20,885 bases of DNA from Thermodesulfobacteriota bacterium (lineage in GTDB: Bacteria > Desulfobacterota > SM23-61): the NCBI GenBank assembly GCA_030018715.1, contig JASEHN010000007.1:1-20885 (forward strand). The letters run 5' to 3'. Of the stretch, positions 13,814 through 20,885 are shown piece by piece; positions within the stretch are counted from its first letter, which is position 1, and each line of letters opens with the position of its first letter. The position numbers and the translations under genes are program-made. Under the pieces are notes generated by a model. It was not told the DNA's origin, searched no databases, and saw only the letters and a program-made list of their open reading frames with translations.

Positions 13814-16800
13814 ATGGCAGAGAAAACCTTAAAGATGGAGAAGGGGATGATGGAGAAAATTAAATTGATCATCAACGGTCAGGAAGTTTATGCCGACCCG
13901 CAGCAGACCCTTTTGCAGGCGGTCCAAGAACAGCACTTGGACGAAATTCCCACTCTCTGTTACGACCCCAAGCTGCCACCCTGTGGGGCATGCTATCTTT
14001 GCGTGGTGGAAGTAGAGGGACGAAAAACCCTGATCCCCTCCTGCAGCACCCGCGTGGAAGCCGGGATGGTGGTCCAGACGAAGAGCGAGAAGATTCGCCA
14101 GGCCCGGAAAGCCTGCCTGGAGCTGATCCTCTCTGACCATTATGCCGACTGCCTTGGCCCCTGCCGGTTAAACTGCCCGGCGGGGGTGGATGTTCAAGGG
14201 TATGTCTCTCTGATTCATCTGGGCCAATACTCGGAGGCGATCCGCCTCCTTAAAGAGGCCAACCCCCTGCCCTTAGTATGTGGCCGGGTTTGCGTCAGAA
14301 AATGCGAAGTGGCCTGCCGCAGGGGAAGGGTAGATGAGGCCGTTGGCATTAATGACTTGAAGCGCTACGTGGCCGATTGGGATTTGGCCAATCCGTACAT
14401 CCCTGAGCTGAAACCTCGAAACGGAAAGCGCGTGGCTATAGTCGGAGGGGGGCCTTCCGGTCTTTCCTGCGCCTATTTTTTACGGCGGGATGGGTATTCA
14501 GCGACGATCTTCGAAGCTCTCCCCCAACTGGGGGGGATGTTAAGGTACGGAATCCCCGAGTATCGTCTGCCCAAGAGAATTCTGGATCAGGAGATTCGAT
14601 GGCTGCTAAACCTGGGAATCGAAACCCGATCCAACCTCCGGCTGGGCACGGATTTTAGCCTACCCGACCTCTTCCAGGATGGCTACCAAGCGATTTTTTT
14701 AGGGATGGGAGCCCATAAAGCCACGCCGTTGGGAATCGAAGGAGAAGGAGTTCCCGGCGTACTTCCCGGAGTGGACTTTTTACGCAGCATGCAATTAAGC
14801 GGAGGGCCCACTCTCAAAGGCAGAGTGGTCGTGGTGGGGGGAGGGAACACGGCGATCGATGCTGCCCGAACGGCTTTACGGTTGGGGGCCGACGAAGTGA
14901 CCCTCCTCTACCGGAGGACGTTGGCGGAGATGCCCGCCCATCCCACAGAGGTGAAAGCCGCTGAAGAGGAGGGGGTAAATTTCATCTTTCTTTCCGCGCC
15001 AAGGAAAGTTATAATCGGAAATAATCGCCTCGCCGCTCTGGAGTGCATGCGGATGTCCCTGGGCGAAGCGGATGAAAGCGGACGAAGAAAGCCGATCCCG
15101 ATCAAGGGGTCGGAATACATCCTCTCCTGTAATCATGTGATTTCGGCCATCGGCCAAGATATAGACCTGACGGGCCTCGAAGATAAAAAAGAAAAAATGA
15201 TCAAGCTCGAGGTCACGAGGAGAGGAGCAATTGCTGTGAATTCTGCTACTATGGAAACCTCGCACCCTGGCGTATTTGCCGGAGGGGATGTGGTCCTGGG
15301 ACCAGCCACGGCCGTCGAGGCTATCGCCCAAGGTAAAAAAGCGGCTCTTAGCATCCATCGCCATTTAAACCAGAGCCTTAAACCCGTCTCCTTCAACGCC
15401 AGTGAATTTAACAGCCAGAAGGACTCTTTTGGGGAGCTCCCCGAAGCTGAATTCTCCACCTTTCGCCCCAAACCCCGAGAGGCAGTAGCCATCCTTCCGG
15501 TGAGGGAGCGCCGGGATAACTTTCAGGAAGTAGAGAGGGGGCTGCAAGAAGATCAGACTAAGGCCGAATCCTCGCGCTGCCTTGAGTGTGGCTGCGATTC
15601 GATTTACGATTGCCTCCTTAGAAAATATGCCATGGAATATCAAATTACCCATCTCCCCTACCTGGGAGCGGTCAATAAATACAAAATCGATGACCGCCAT
15701 CCCTTTATCCTTTATGATCCTAACAAGTGCATCCGCTGTGGCCGATGCGTCAGGACCTGCGAGGAGATTTTAGAAGTCGCAGCTTTGGGGTTCGTCTATC
15801 GGGGATTTCAGACCATCGTCAGACCTTCCATGGAGAAGCCCCTGCTGGCCACTAATTGCATCGCTTGCGGAAATTGCCTTTCCGCCTGCCCGACGGGAGC
15901 CCTCAGCGAAAAGCTACCCTATCCTCGAAAGGGACCCTGGCCAACGGAAGAAAGAACCTCTATCTGCCATTACTGTTCCGTAGGCTGTAATTTGAAGATC
16001 AAATACCTCAACGGAGATTTATTCTTCATAGCCAGCGCTGCCGGAGGGCCAAACGACGGCACCCTGTGTTTCAAAGGGAAGTTCGGTGCTTTTTCCCAGT
16101 TCCAGCCTCGACGCGATATCCGCCCCAAGATCAGGCGAGGGAGAGCCTTCGCGGAGGTTTCCTGGGAAGAGGCCCTTGATTTCGTGGCCGAAGGCCTTAA
16201 GGGGATTAAAAAAAAATACGGCCCCCAGGCCATTGCCCTTTTAGCCTCGCCCCAAATGTCCAATGAGGAGCTCTTTCTCGTCCGTAAGTTGGGGCGGGAG
16301 GTATTGGAGACCCTTCCTATTGACAGCTTCTCCCATTGCCTGCGCTCAGAAGCTCTGCACGCCCTCGACGAAAGTTTCGGGATGACCTCTTCCACCAATA
16401 CCATGGCCGAGCTCTCCCAGGCCGATGTCATCTTAACAGTCAATTCTGATCCTTTAGAGGAACATCCTGTCCTGGGTTTCGCCATCCGGCGGGCCGTGAA
16501 GAGAGGAGCTTCCCTGATCGTTGTTCACTCTCGGGGCACGGAGATGGCCCGTCAAGCGCACCTCTGGCTGGATGCCCGAAAAGGGAGCGCCGCCGTTTTA
16601 CTCCATGGGATCATGAAAGCAATCCTGGGAAGGGGAAGGCAGAACGAGGCTTTTATCGATAGGCATACCGTTGGTTTTTCTGAGCTGAAGCATACGTTGG
16701 AAAAAACCTCCTTGGAAGAGGTTAGCAACGCCAGTGGGGTGAGCCTGGGAAAGATCCACCGCTGCGCGGAAATCCTCTCCCAGCCGCAGGCCAATGTTTT

Positions 16801-17527
16801 GGCAGTCTACAACATTGATTCCCCTGCGGATAAATCCGAGAATGATCTCCCAGCCCTTGCCAACCTCCTTTTGCTCACGGGGAAGGTGGGCCGGGTCGCC
16901 AATGGCCTCCTTCTGCTCAGAGACCATTGTAACTCCCAGGGGCTCTTGGACATGGGGATCGGGGAGGATGGGAACTCTGTCCACCCGAGAGAACCTGGGA
17001 AAAGTGGAACCCTTCTCCCCAGGATGGAAAACGGTGAGGTCAAGGCTTGCCTGATCTTTGGGGAAAACCCTCTAAAAGATTTAAATATGAGGAAATACTT
17101 CGATTCTTGCCAATTGCTGATCGTGCAAGATTTTTTTTCCACTGAGACGGCGTTGGCCAGCGATGTTTTTCTCCCGGCTTCCACGGCTTTAGAGACCTCA
17201 GGGAGTTATACGAACTTCGAAGGGCGTCTCCAAAGGTTTTCCAGGATTTTCCAAGCCAAGAGTGGCATGGAAAACTGGCAAGTGGTCTGTCGATTAGCTG
17301 AGAAGATGGGGCACCCTTGGCCCTACTGCTCTTCTGAAGAAATTCTCGAAGAGATTTTAGGCCAGGCCAATCGATGGCCGGTGAAGGATTCATTCCCTTT
17401 TTTCCACAGGAAAGCCCGATTTGGCAACGTTCCTCTTTCTATGGCTATCACTCAGGTTCCTCCATCCTCTTTCTGCTCTCTTTGCGAACGGATGGAATTA
17501 CTCAGGCAGAAGAAACTAATGCTTTAA
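13814..17527 (+). CDS. [2Fe-2S]-GltD-ferredoxin-molybdopterin oxidoreductase fusion (formate dehydrogenase-like, substrate uncertain)
   Basis: This 1237-residue soluble iron-sulfur flavo-molybdoprotein has, in order: a plant-type [2Fe-2S] domain (16-95; Cys49, Cys60, Cys63, Cys77); a GltD-type Cys-rich region (Cys113, 117, 121, 156, 160, 164, 168); and a GltD/NfnB-like pyridine nucleotide-disulfide oxidoreductase module with FAD motif VGGGPSG (210-216), NAD(P) motif VGGGNTA (341-347) and AGGDVVLGPATAVEAI (489-504). Next come a Cys cluster (589-600), two [4Fe-4S] ferredoxin motifs (639-649 and 682-692), and a formate dehydrogenase-type catalytic domain whose own cluster uses Cys718, Cys721, Cys725 and Cys752. 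Around the expected Mo/W ligand it reads SFSHCLRSEALH: Cys842 is near but not in the canonical Cys/Sec-His arrangement. ATG 13850 may be the true start, because GGAG lies nine bases before it. It probably forms a complex with the NuoE- and NuoF-like subunits. NuoG-like electron transfer without formate chemistry is a real alternative. Confidence 0.88.
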   Translation: MAEKTLKMEKGMMEKIKLIINGQEVYADPQQTLLQAVQEQHLDEIPTLCYDPKLPPCGACYLCVVEVEGRKTLIPSCSTRVEAGMVVQTKSEKIRQARKACLELILSDHYADCLGPCRLNCPAGVDVQGYVSLIHLGQYSEAIRLLKEANPLPLVCGRVCVRKCEVACRRGRVDEAVGINDLKRYVADWDLANPYIPELKPRNGKRVAIVGGGPSGLSCAYFLRRDGYSATIFEALPQLGGMLRYGIPEYRLPKRILDQEIRWLLNLGIETRSNLRLGTDFSLPDLFQDGYQAIFLGMGAHKATPLGIEGEGVPGVLPGVDFLRSMQLSGGPTLKGRVVVVGGGNTAIDAARTALRLGADEVTLLYRRTLAEMPAHPTEVKAAEEEGVNFIFLSAPRKVIIGNNRLAALECMRMSLGEADESGRRKPIPIKGSEYILSCNHVISAIGQDIDLTGLEDKKEKMIKLEVTRRGAIAVNSATMETSHPGVFAGGDVVLGPATAVEAIAQGKKAALSIHRHLNQSLKPVSFNASEFNSQKDSFGELPEAEFSTFRPKPREAVAILPVRERRDNFQEVERGLQEDQTKAESSRCLECGCDSIYDCLLRKYAMEYQITHLPYLGAVNKYKIDDRHPFILYDPNKCIRCGRCVRTCEEILEVAALGFVYRGFQTIVRPSMEKPLLATNCIACGNCLSACPTGALSEKLPYPRKGPWPTEERTSICHYCSVGCNLKIKYLNGDLFFIASAAGGPNDGTLCFKGKFGAFSQFQPRRDIRPKIRRGRAFAEVSWEEALDFVAEGLKGIKKKYGPQAIALLASPQMSNEELFLVRKLGREVLETLPIDSFSHCLRSEALHALDESFGMTSSTNTMAELSQADVILTVNSDPLEEHPVLGFAIRRAVKRGASLIVVHSRGTEMARQAHLWLDARKGSAAVLLHGIMKAILGRGRQNEAFIDRHTVGFSELKHTLEKTSLEEVSNASGVSLGKIHRCAEILSQPQANVLAVYNIDSPADKSENDLPALANLLLLTGKVGRVANGLLLLRDHCNSQGLLDMGIGEDGNSVHPREPGKSGTLLPRMENGEVKACLIFGENPLKDLNMRKYFDSCQLLIVQDFFSTETALASDVFLPASTALETSGSYTNFEGRLQRFSRIFQAKSGMENWQVVCRLAEKMGHPWPYCSSEEILEEILGQANRWPVKDSFPFFHRKARFGNVPLSMAITQVPPSSFCSLCERMELLRQKKLML

Positions 17528-17572
17528 AGTCCCAGCGCTCCGGTCTTGGCCGGCAGAGGGGAGGGATAAAAT

Positions 17573-18760
17573 ATGGAGGCCACCTCACAGACGAAAATGG
17601 ATTATATCGAACCGCTGGAAGCTCAGTTGGAGAAGAACCGGAAAGAACTCTCGGAGATGGAAGAGAAGTTGAACAAAAGTGGGAACATGTTGCAGGCCAT
17701 CCTCCAAACGATTAACGAAATCGTAATCGTTTTCGACAAAGACCTGAACATCAAGATGATCAATCGCCAGGTAAATTTCCGTGATAAAAAATGCCATGAA
17801 TTTTTTTTCGGGGTACCGGGGGTTTGTGAAGATTGTCCAGTGCTGCGAACGATTCAGGAGAAAAGGGGGGTTACCGTTGAGAAAGTTATCCGGAACGAAT
17901 ATTATCGCATCCAAACCCATCCCCTCACGAACCTACAGGGGGAGGTCGAGGGAGTGATCGAAGTCAGCCGCCCCATCACCAGGGAAAAAGCGAGGGAGCA
18001 ACAGCTATTCCATGCCGACAAGCTCTCTTCGCTGGGGTTGCTGGTTTCCGGTATCGTCCACGAGATCAACAACCCCAACGCCTATATTTGCGGGAATATT
18101 CCCATCATCAGGGAGGCCTTCAAGGCCATCTTTCCGATATTGGACGAGCACGTCCGCCAAAACCCTGGTTTTCAGGTGGCTCGCCTGGATTATTCTCTTT
18201 TCAAAGAAAATGTCACTTTGATGCTCGACGACATGATCCAAGGCTGTAGCCGCATTCAGAACATCCTGGGAAGCCTGAAGAGCTTCACCCGCAGGCCCGA
18301 AGGGTTGCTCAGCGAAAGAGTGGATCTGAACGACGTGGTCAACGAGGGAATGCGCCTGGTCTACAATACGATGAAACGAATGGCTGTGATTCATACCGAC
18401 CTGCAGGAAGGCCTTCCTGGCGTGAAAGGCAACAGGGACAAATTGATTCAGGCTTTTGTGAATTTGATGATCAATGCCTGGCAAGCGATCAAGAAAGAGA
18501 AAGGAAATATCTGGGTCAAGACCCAATTCGAGCCCAAAGATAACTGCGTTTACCTGAGCATCTGCGATGACGGATGCGGCATGGGAGAATTCGCCAAAGC
18601 GCAAATTTTCAATCCCTTTTTCACAACCAAGAAAGAAGGTACCGGGCTGGGCCTCTCGATCGTGGCCAAGATCATCGGCGAACACAACGGCAGGATCGAC
18701 TTGAAGAGCGAGGTCGGCAAGGGGAGCACCTTTACCCTCCGCTTACCAGTGGAATCTTGA
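17573..18760 (+). CDS. cytosolic PAS histidine kinase with a Cys-cluster sensor
   Basis: This 395-residue kinase has no membrane helix or signal peptide. An N-terminal coiled coil (about 12-40) leads to a PAS domain (about 41-135) that contains Cys74, Cys85 and Cys88 in KKCHEFFFGVPGVCEDCPV, a motif seen in PAS domains suspected of binding metal or an iron-sulfur cluster, or of thiol redox sensing. The transmitter follows with H-box His163 in SGIVHEINNPNAY, N-box NLMINAWQA (297-305) and G-boxes CDDGCGMGEF and GTGLGLSIV. The ATG at 17573 has GGGAGGGA upstream. It lies 45 bp after the molybdopterin fusion gene and 9 bp before an NtrC-type regulator, its evident partner. The context suggests it senses the cytosolic redox or electron-carrier state that the oxidoreductase produces. 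Confidence 0.88.
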   Translation: MEATSQTKMDYIEPLEAQLEKNRKELSEMEEKLNKSGNMLQAILQTINEIVIVFDKDLNIKMINRQVNFRDKKCHEFFFGVPGVCEDCPVLRTIQEKRGVTVEKVIRNEYYRIQTHPLTNLQGEVEGVIEVSRPITREKAREQQLFHADKLSSLGLLVSGIVHEINNPNAYICGNIPIIREAFKAIFPILDEHVRQNPGFQVARLDYSLFKENVTLMLDDMIQGCSRIQNILGSLKSFTRRPEGLLSERVDLNDVVNEGMRLVYNTMKRMAVIHTDLQEGLPGVKGNRDKLIQAFVNLMINAWQAIKKEKGNIWVKTQFEPKDNCVYLSICDDGCGMGEFAKAQIFNPFFTTKKEGTGLGLSIVAKIIGEHNGRIDLKSEVGKGSTFTLRLPVES

Positions 18761-18769
18761 GGAAGTAAC

Positions 18770-20137
18770 ATGGGCAGAATCCTGGCCATTGATGACGACC
18801 CAGGGGTACTGCGCTATCTGTTTGTCCTCCTGATGCAAACCGGGAAACACGAAGTCAAGACTCTGGAAGATAGCACAAAAGCTATTCAAGAATTGGATCG
18901 AGGGAGATACGATGTCTTGTTGTTGGATATGGACATGCCAGGAGTGACTGGCCTGGACATTCTCCAATATGCGCGGGAGAAATACCCGGACTTGGAGACC
19001 ATCGTCCTCACCGGCGTAGAGGATGTGCAGCTGGCCGTGAGGGCCATGAAATTGGGGGCCTATGATTATCTGTCCAAGCCCGTGAACAACGACCTTTTGC
19101 TTCTGGTCCTGGAGAGAGCCTTGGAGCGAATGCTTTTGAAGGACCAGGTTCAGGAATTGCGGAAAGATTTCAAATATGAAGATTTAAATAATAAGGAGGC
19201 CTTCCGGGATATCGTCACCCGCAGCCCCGTGATCATCAAAACCCTTCGTTATGTCGAGCGGATTGCCAACAGCCAGTCCAGCGTTCTAATCTGGGGAGAG
19301 AGCGGCACGGGGAAAGAGCTGATTGCCCGGGCCATCCATGCCGTGAGCCCGCGAAAGAATCAAAAGTTCATCGCCGTCAACGCCGGAATTTTTGCCACCG
19401 AGCTCTTTGCCTCGGAATTTTTCGGCCACATAAAGGGCTCTTTCTCGGGAGCCTATTCAGACAAAAAGGGCTTCCTGGAAGCTGCCCACCGGGGTACCCT
19501 CTTTTTAGATGAGATTGGAGAGCTTTCTCTTCCCATTCAGGTGAAGCTGCTGCGGGTGCTGCAAGAAGGAGAATACTTTCGGCTGGGCTCGACCCAAAAT
19601 CAGAAGGTGGATGTGCGCATCATCGCCGCCACGAACAAAGACCTTCAGGTGGAGATCAAGAAAGGAAATTTCAGAAAGGACCTCTTCTTTCGGTTGAACA
19701 TTAATTCCATATACCTACCCCCCTTACGGGAACATAAAGAAGACATCCCTCTGCTGGTTTACCATTTCTTGGAAAAATACAACCAGATCAATAAGAAGCA
19801 GATTCGAGAGGTTTCTGACCCCGTGTTCAATCTTTTACAACAGTATGACTATCCTGGGAATATCCGGGAGTTAGAGAATATCATCAATAACATGGTCTCG
19901 GTCGAAACTTCCCCCCAATTAACCAAATCATCCCTTCCTTCTTATTTCTCGGAGGTTTTCAAAAGTTATAAAGGCTTCTCGCCTCCTCTGGAAGAGAAGA
20001 CCCTCCAGGAATTGGAAAGGGAATATATCGGGAAAATCCTCGAAAAAGCTGGTGGGAATAGAAGCCGGACCGCTAAAATTCTGGGCATCTCGCGGGTCAA
20101 CCTGATATCGAAAATTAAGCGTTATCAGTTGGGTTAA
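18770..20137 (+). CDS. NtrC-family sigma-54-dependent response regulator
   Basis: This intact 455-residue activator has a receiver domain (1-120) with Asp8-Asp10, phospho-acceptor Asp53 in LLLDMDMPG, Thr81 and Lys103. The AAA+ domain (about 148-390) has Walker A GESGTGKE (176-183), the sigma-54 contact loop as GSFSGA (223-228; consensus GAFTGA, with both changes conservative), Walker B LFLDE (244-248) and DVRIIAATNKDL with the arginine finger region. A Fis-type HTH ends the protein (GGNRSRTAKILGISRVNL). The ATG follows GAGGAAG and lies 9 bp after the kinase gene. It probably activates sigma-54 promoters for this cluster or nearby respiratory genes. The candidate element at 10390 is one possible target. 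Confidence 0.93.
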   Translation: MGRILAIDDDPGVLRYLFVLLMQTGKHEVKTLEDSTKAIQELDRGRYDVLLLDMDMPGVTGLDILQYAREKYPDLETIVLTGVEDVQLAVRAMKLGAYDYLSKPVNNDLLLLVLERALERMLLKDQVQELRKDFKYEDLNNKEAFRDIVTRSPVIIKTLRYVERIANSQSSVLIWGESGTGKELIARAIHAVSPRKNQKFIAVNAGIFATELFASEFFGHIKGSFSGAYSDKKGFLEAAHRGTLFLDEIGELSLPIQVKLLRVLQEGEYFRLGSTQNQKVDVRIIAATNKDLQVEIKKGNFRKDLFFRLNINSIYLPPLREHKEDIPLLVYHFLEKYNQINKKQIREVSDPVFNLLQQYDYPGNIRELENIINNMVSVETSPQLTKSSLPSYFSEVFKSYKGFSPPLEEKTLQELEREYIGKILEKAGGNRSRTAKILGISRVNLISKIKRYQLG

Positions 20138-20251
20138 TCGCAGGGGCAGTAATCTGTAATGGCCATGGAATTATTTGCCTTTCACCTCTCCTTTAGGCGA
20201 TGTCCAACGTCTTCCCGCTGACTTTCTTGATGCCCCGCCTTTCCTTACATT
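20138..20251. other. convergent intergenic gap
   Basis: These 114 bases lie between two convergent genes. I see no clear hairpin with a T-run on either strand and no further gene. Confidence 0.4.
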
Positions 20252-20885
20252 TCAATGGTTTTCTTTCAGGTTAAAAACCGGAAAAATCTTGCACAACACC
20301 CAAAAGAGGATAAAGGGCATGGCTCCGATGAGCAGGGCACCGAAAAGACCTTCTTTAAAAGTTTGGAGGTCGCGCGGGATGATGGGGAGCACATAATGCA
20401 TATATCCGGCGAAAGTGAGGGAAAAGGACTGGCCGCCGATGACCACGTTCCACCTCATCATGAATACGCCAAAGAGAACCAGAACCAGGGCCCAAAGAGC
20501 CCGTTTGATGGTAAGGCCGGGGATCAATAGCAGGATGAAGGGAACCAGGCTTCCGAGGGTATATTGAAATATAAAAATATTGATAAAGTCTTTTTCGTAG
20601 ATTACATCCCGTAAAATGTCCCAGGATTTAACCGCCGTATACCCCCGGAAGACAAGGTCTAAGAGTTCCAGGCTGATGGAGAATATCATAAAGAAGATGA
20701 GGTATTTTGAGGTGATCTTCATCTCGTATTCCTCAACGCCTCGAATCTTTTCTATAGTGGAACGCACGAAGGGGGACTTTTGCCGGGAAGCCAGGATCTT
20801 CCTGATTTCCATAGTAATGATGTACGTGACCATGCAGAGGGCCACACCGGAAACAATTGCCGACATGATGAATATGACCGGCATT
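20252..20885 (-). CDS. NrfD/HybB-family membrane protein, C-terminal part (5' end beyond the window)
   Basis: At least 210 residues are encoded, ending NLKENH. The frame runs off the window edge, and the Met at 20884 is probably internal, because HybB/NrfD proteins are usually 380-430 residues and this part resembles their second half. Five hydrophobic helices are visible (starts VIFIMSAIVSGVALCMV, YLIFFMIFSISLELL, FQYTLGSLVPFILLL, ALVLVLFGVFMMRWN, LLIGAMPFILFWVL). The family hallmark RWNVVIGGQSFS with YMHYVLP near the C-terminus is present. It would be the quinone-interacting membrane subunit of a respiratory complex whose other genes should lie beyond the right edge. It is convergent with the NtrC-type gene, so it belongs to another operon. 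Confidence 0.85.
   Translation of the reverse strand, partial: MPVIFIMSAIVSGVALCMVTYIITMEIRKILASRQKSPFVRSTIEKIRGVEEYEMKITSKYLIFFMIFSISLELLDLVFRGYTAVKSWDILRDVIYEKDFINIFIFQYTLGSLVPFILLLIPGLTIKRALWALVLVLFGVFMMRWNVVIGGQSFSLTFAGYMHYVLPIIPRDLQTFKEGLFGALLIGAMPFILFWVLCKIFPVFNLKENH

Noticed and set aside
13814..17527. Search for a selenocysteine UGA in the molybdopterin fusion
   Set aside because: The reading frame has no internal TGA, and the region of the expected ligand contains a Cys codon (residue 842).
18005..18685. A 226-codon minus-strand open frame
   Set aside because: It is a shadow of the PAS kinase gene; the H-, N- and G-boxes are all on the plus strand.

Overview
The window looks like part of the genome of an anaerobic, respiratory or syntrophic Desulfobacterota-type ('deltaproteobacterial') organism of roughly 50-55 % GC. 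This rests on gene content alone: a multihaem cytochrome c fused to a membrane cytochrome b, two NrfD-type membrane subunits, NtrC-type sigma-54 activators, a NuoE/NuoF/molybdopterin oxidoreductase set carrying a GltD-like flavoprotein module, and an in-frame UGA best read as selenocysteine. No rRNA, tRNA, CRISPR array or transposase was seen.

Layout. (1) 1-2900, plus strand: an eroded arsenic/thiol-redox island. It holds a small thioredoxin-like selenoprotein (43-276), the C-terminal remnant of a CcdA/DsbD-type electron transporter, an intact Acr3 arsenite efflux pump, an arsenate reductase cut off after about 41 codons, and an exported SurA_N-thioredoxin fusion. (2) 2998-7068, minus strand: a haem-sensing histidine kinase, an NtrC-type regulator and an NrfD-like membrane protein. 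The NrfD gene has a near-perfect sigma-54 -24/-12 promoter. The kinase and the regulator each carry one apparent frameshift. (3) 7069-7835: a long gap with no convincing gene. (4) 7836-10112, plus strand: a 758-residue multihaem cytochrome c / cytochrome b fusion with twelve intact CXXCH motifs and one that reads CXXRH. (5) 10458-20137, plus strand: a tightly spaced cluster of six genes. They are a REC protein with two Lrp/AsnC-like (RAM) domains and no DNA-binding domain, a NuoE-like subunit, a NuoF-like flavoprotein, a 1237-residue [2Fe-2S]-GltD-ferredoxin-molybdopterin oxidoreductase fusion, a soluble PAS kinase with a Cys cluster, and a second NtrC-type activator. (6) 20252-20885, minus strand: the C-terminal part of a second NrfD/HybB-like membrane protein running off the window.

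How the parts may work together (inference). The NuoE/NuoF/GltD-molybdopterin set looks like a soluble NAD(P)-linked, possibly electron-bifurcating oxidoreductase. It sits between its own regulators: a ligand- or phosphate-responsive REC-RAM-RAM protein, a cytosolic redox-type kinase and a sigma-54 activator. The substrate of the molybdopterin domain is uncertain because the usual Cys/Sec-His pair of formate dehydrogenases is not cleanly conserved. The cytochrome c/b fusion and the NrfD proteins would link quinones to periplasmic electron carriers.

The points most worth checking are the selenocysteine thioredoxin, the unusual molybdopterin fusion, the REC-RAM-RAM regulator, and whether the two frameshifts in the minus-strand two-component system are biological or assembly errors.
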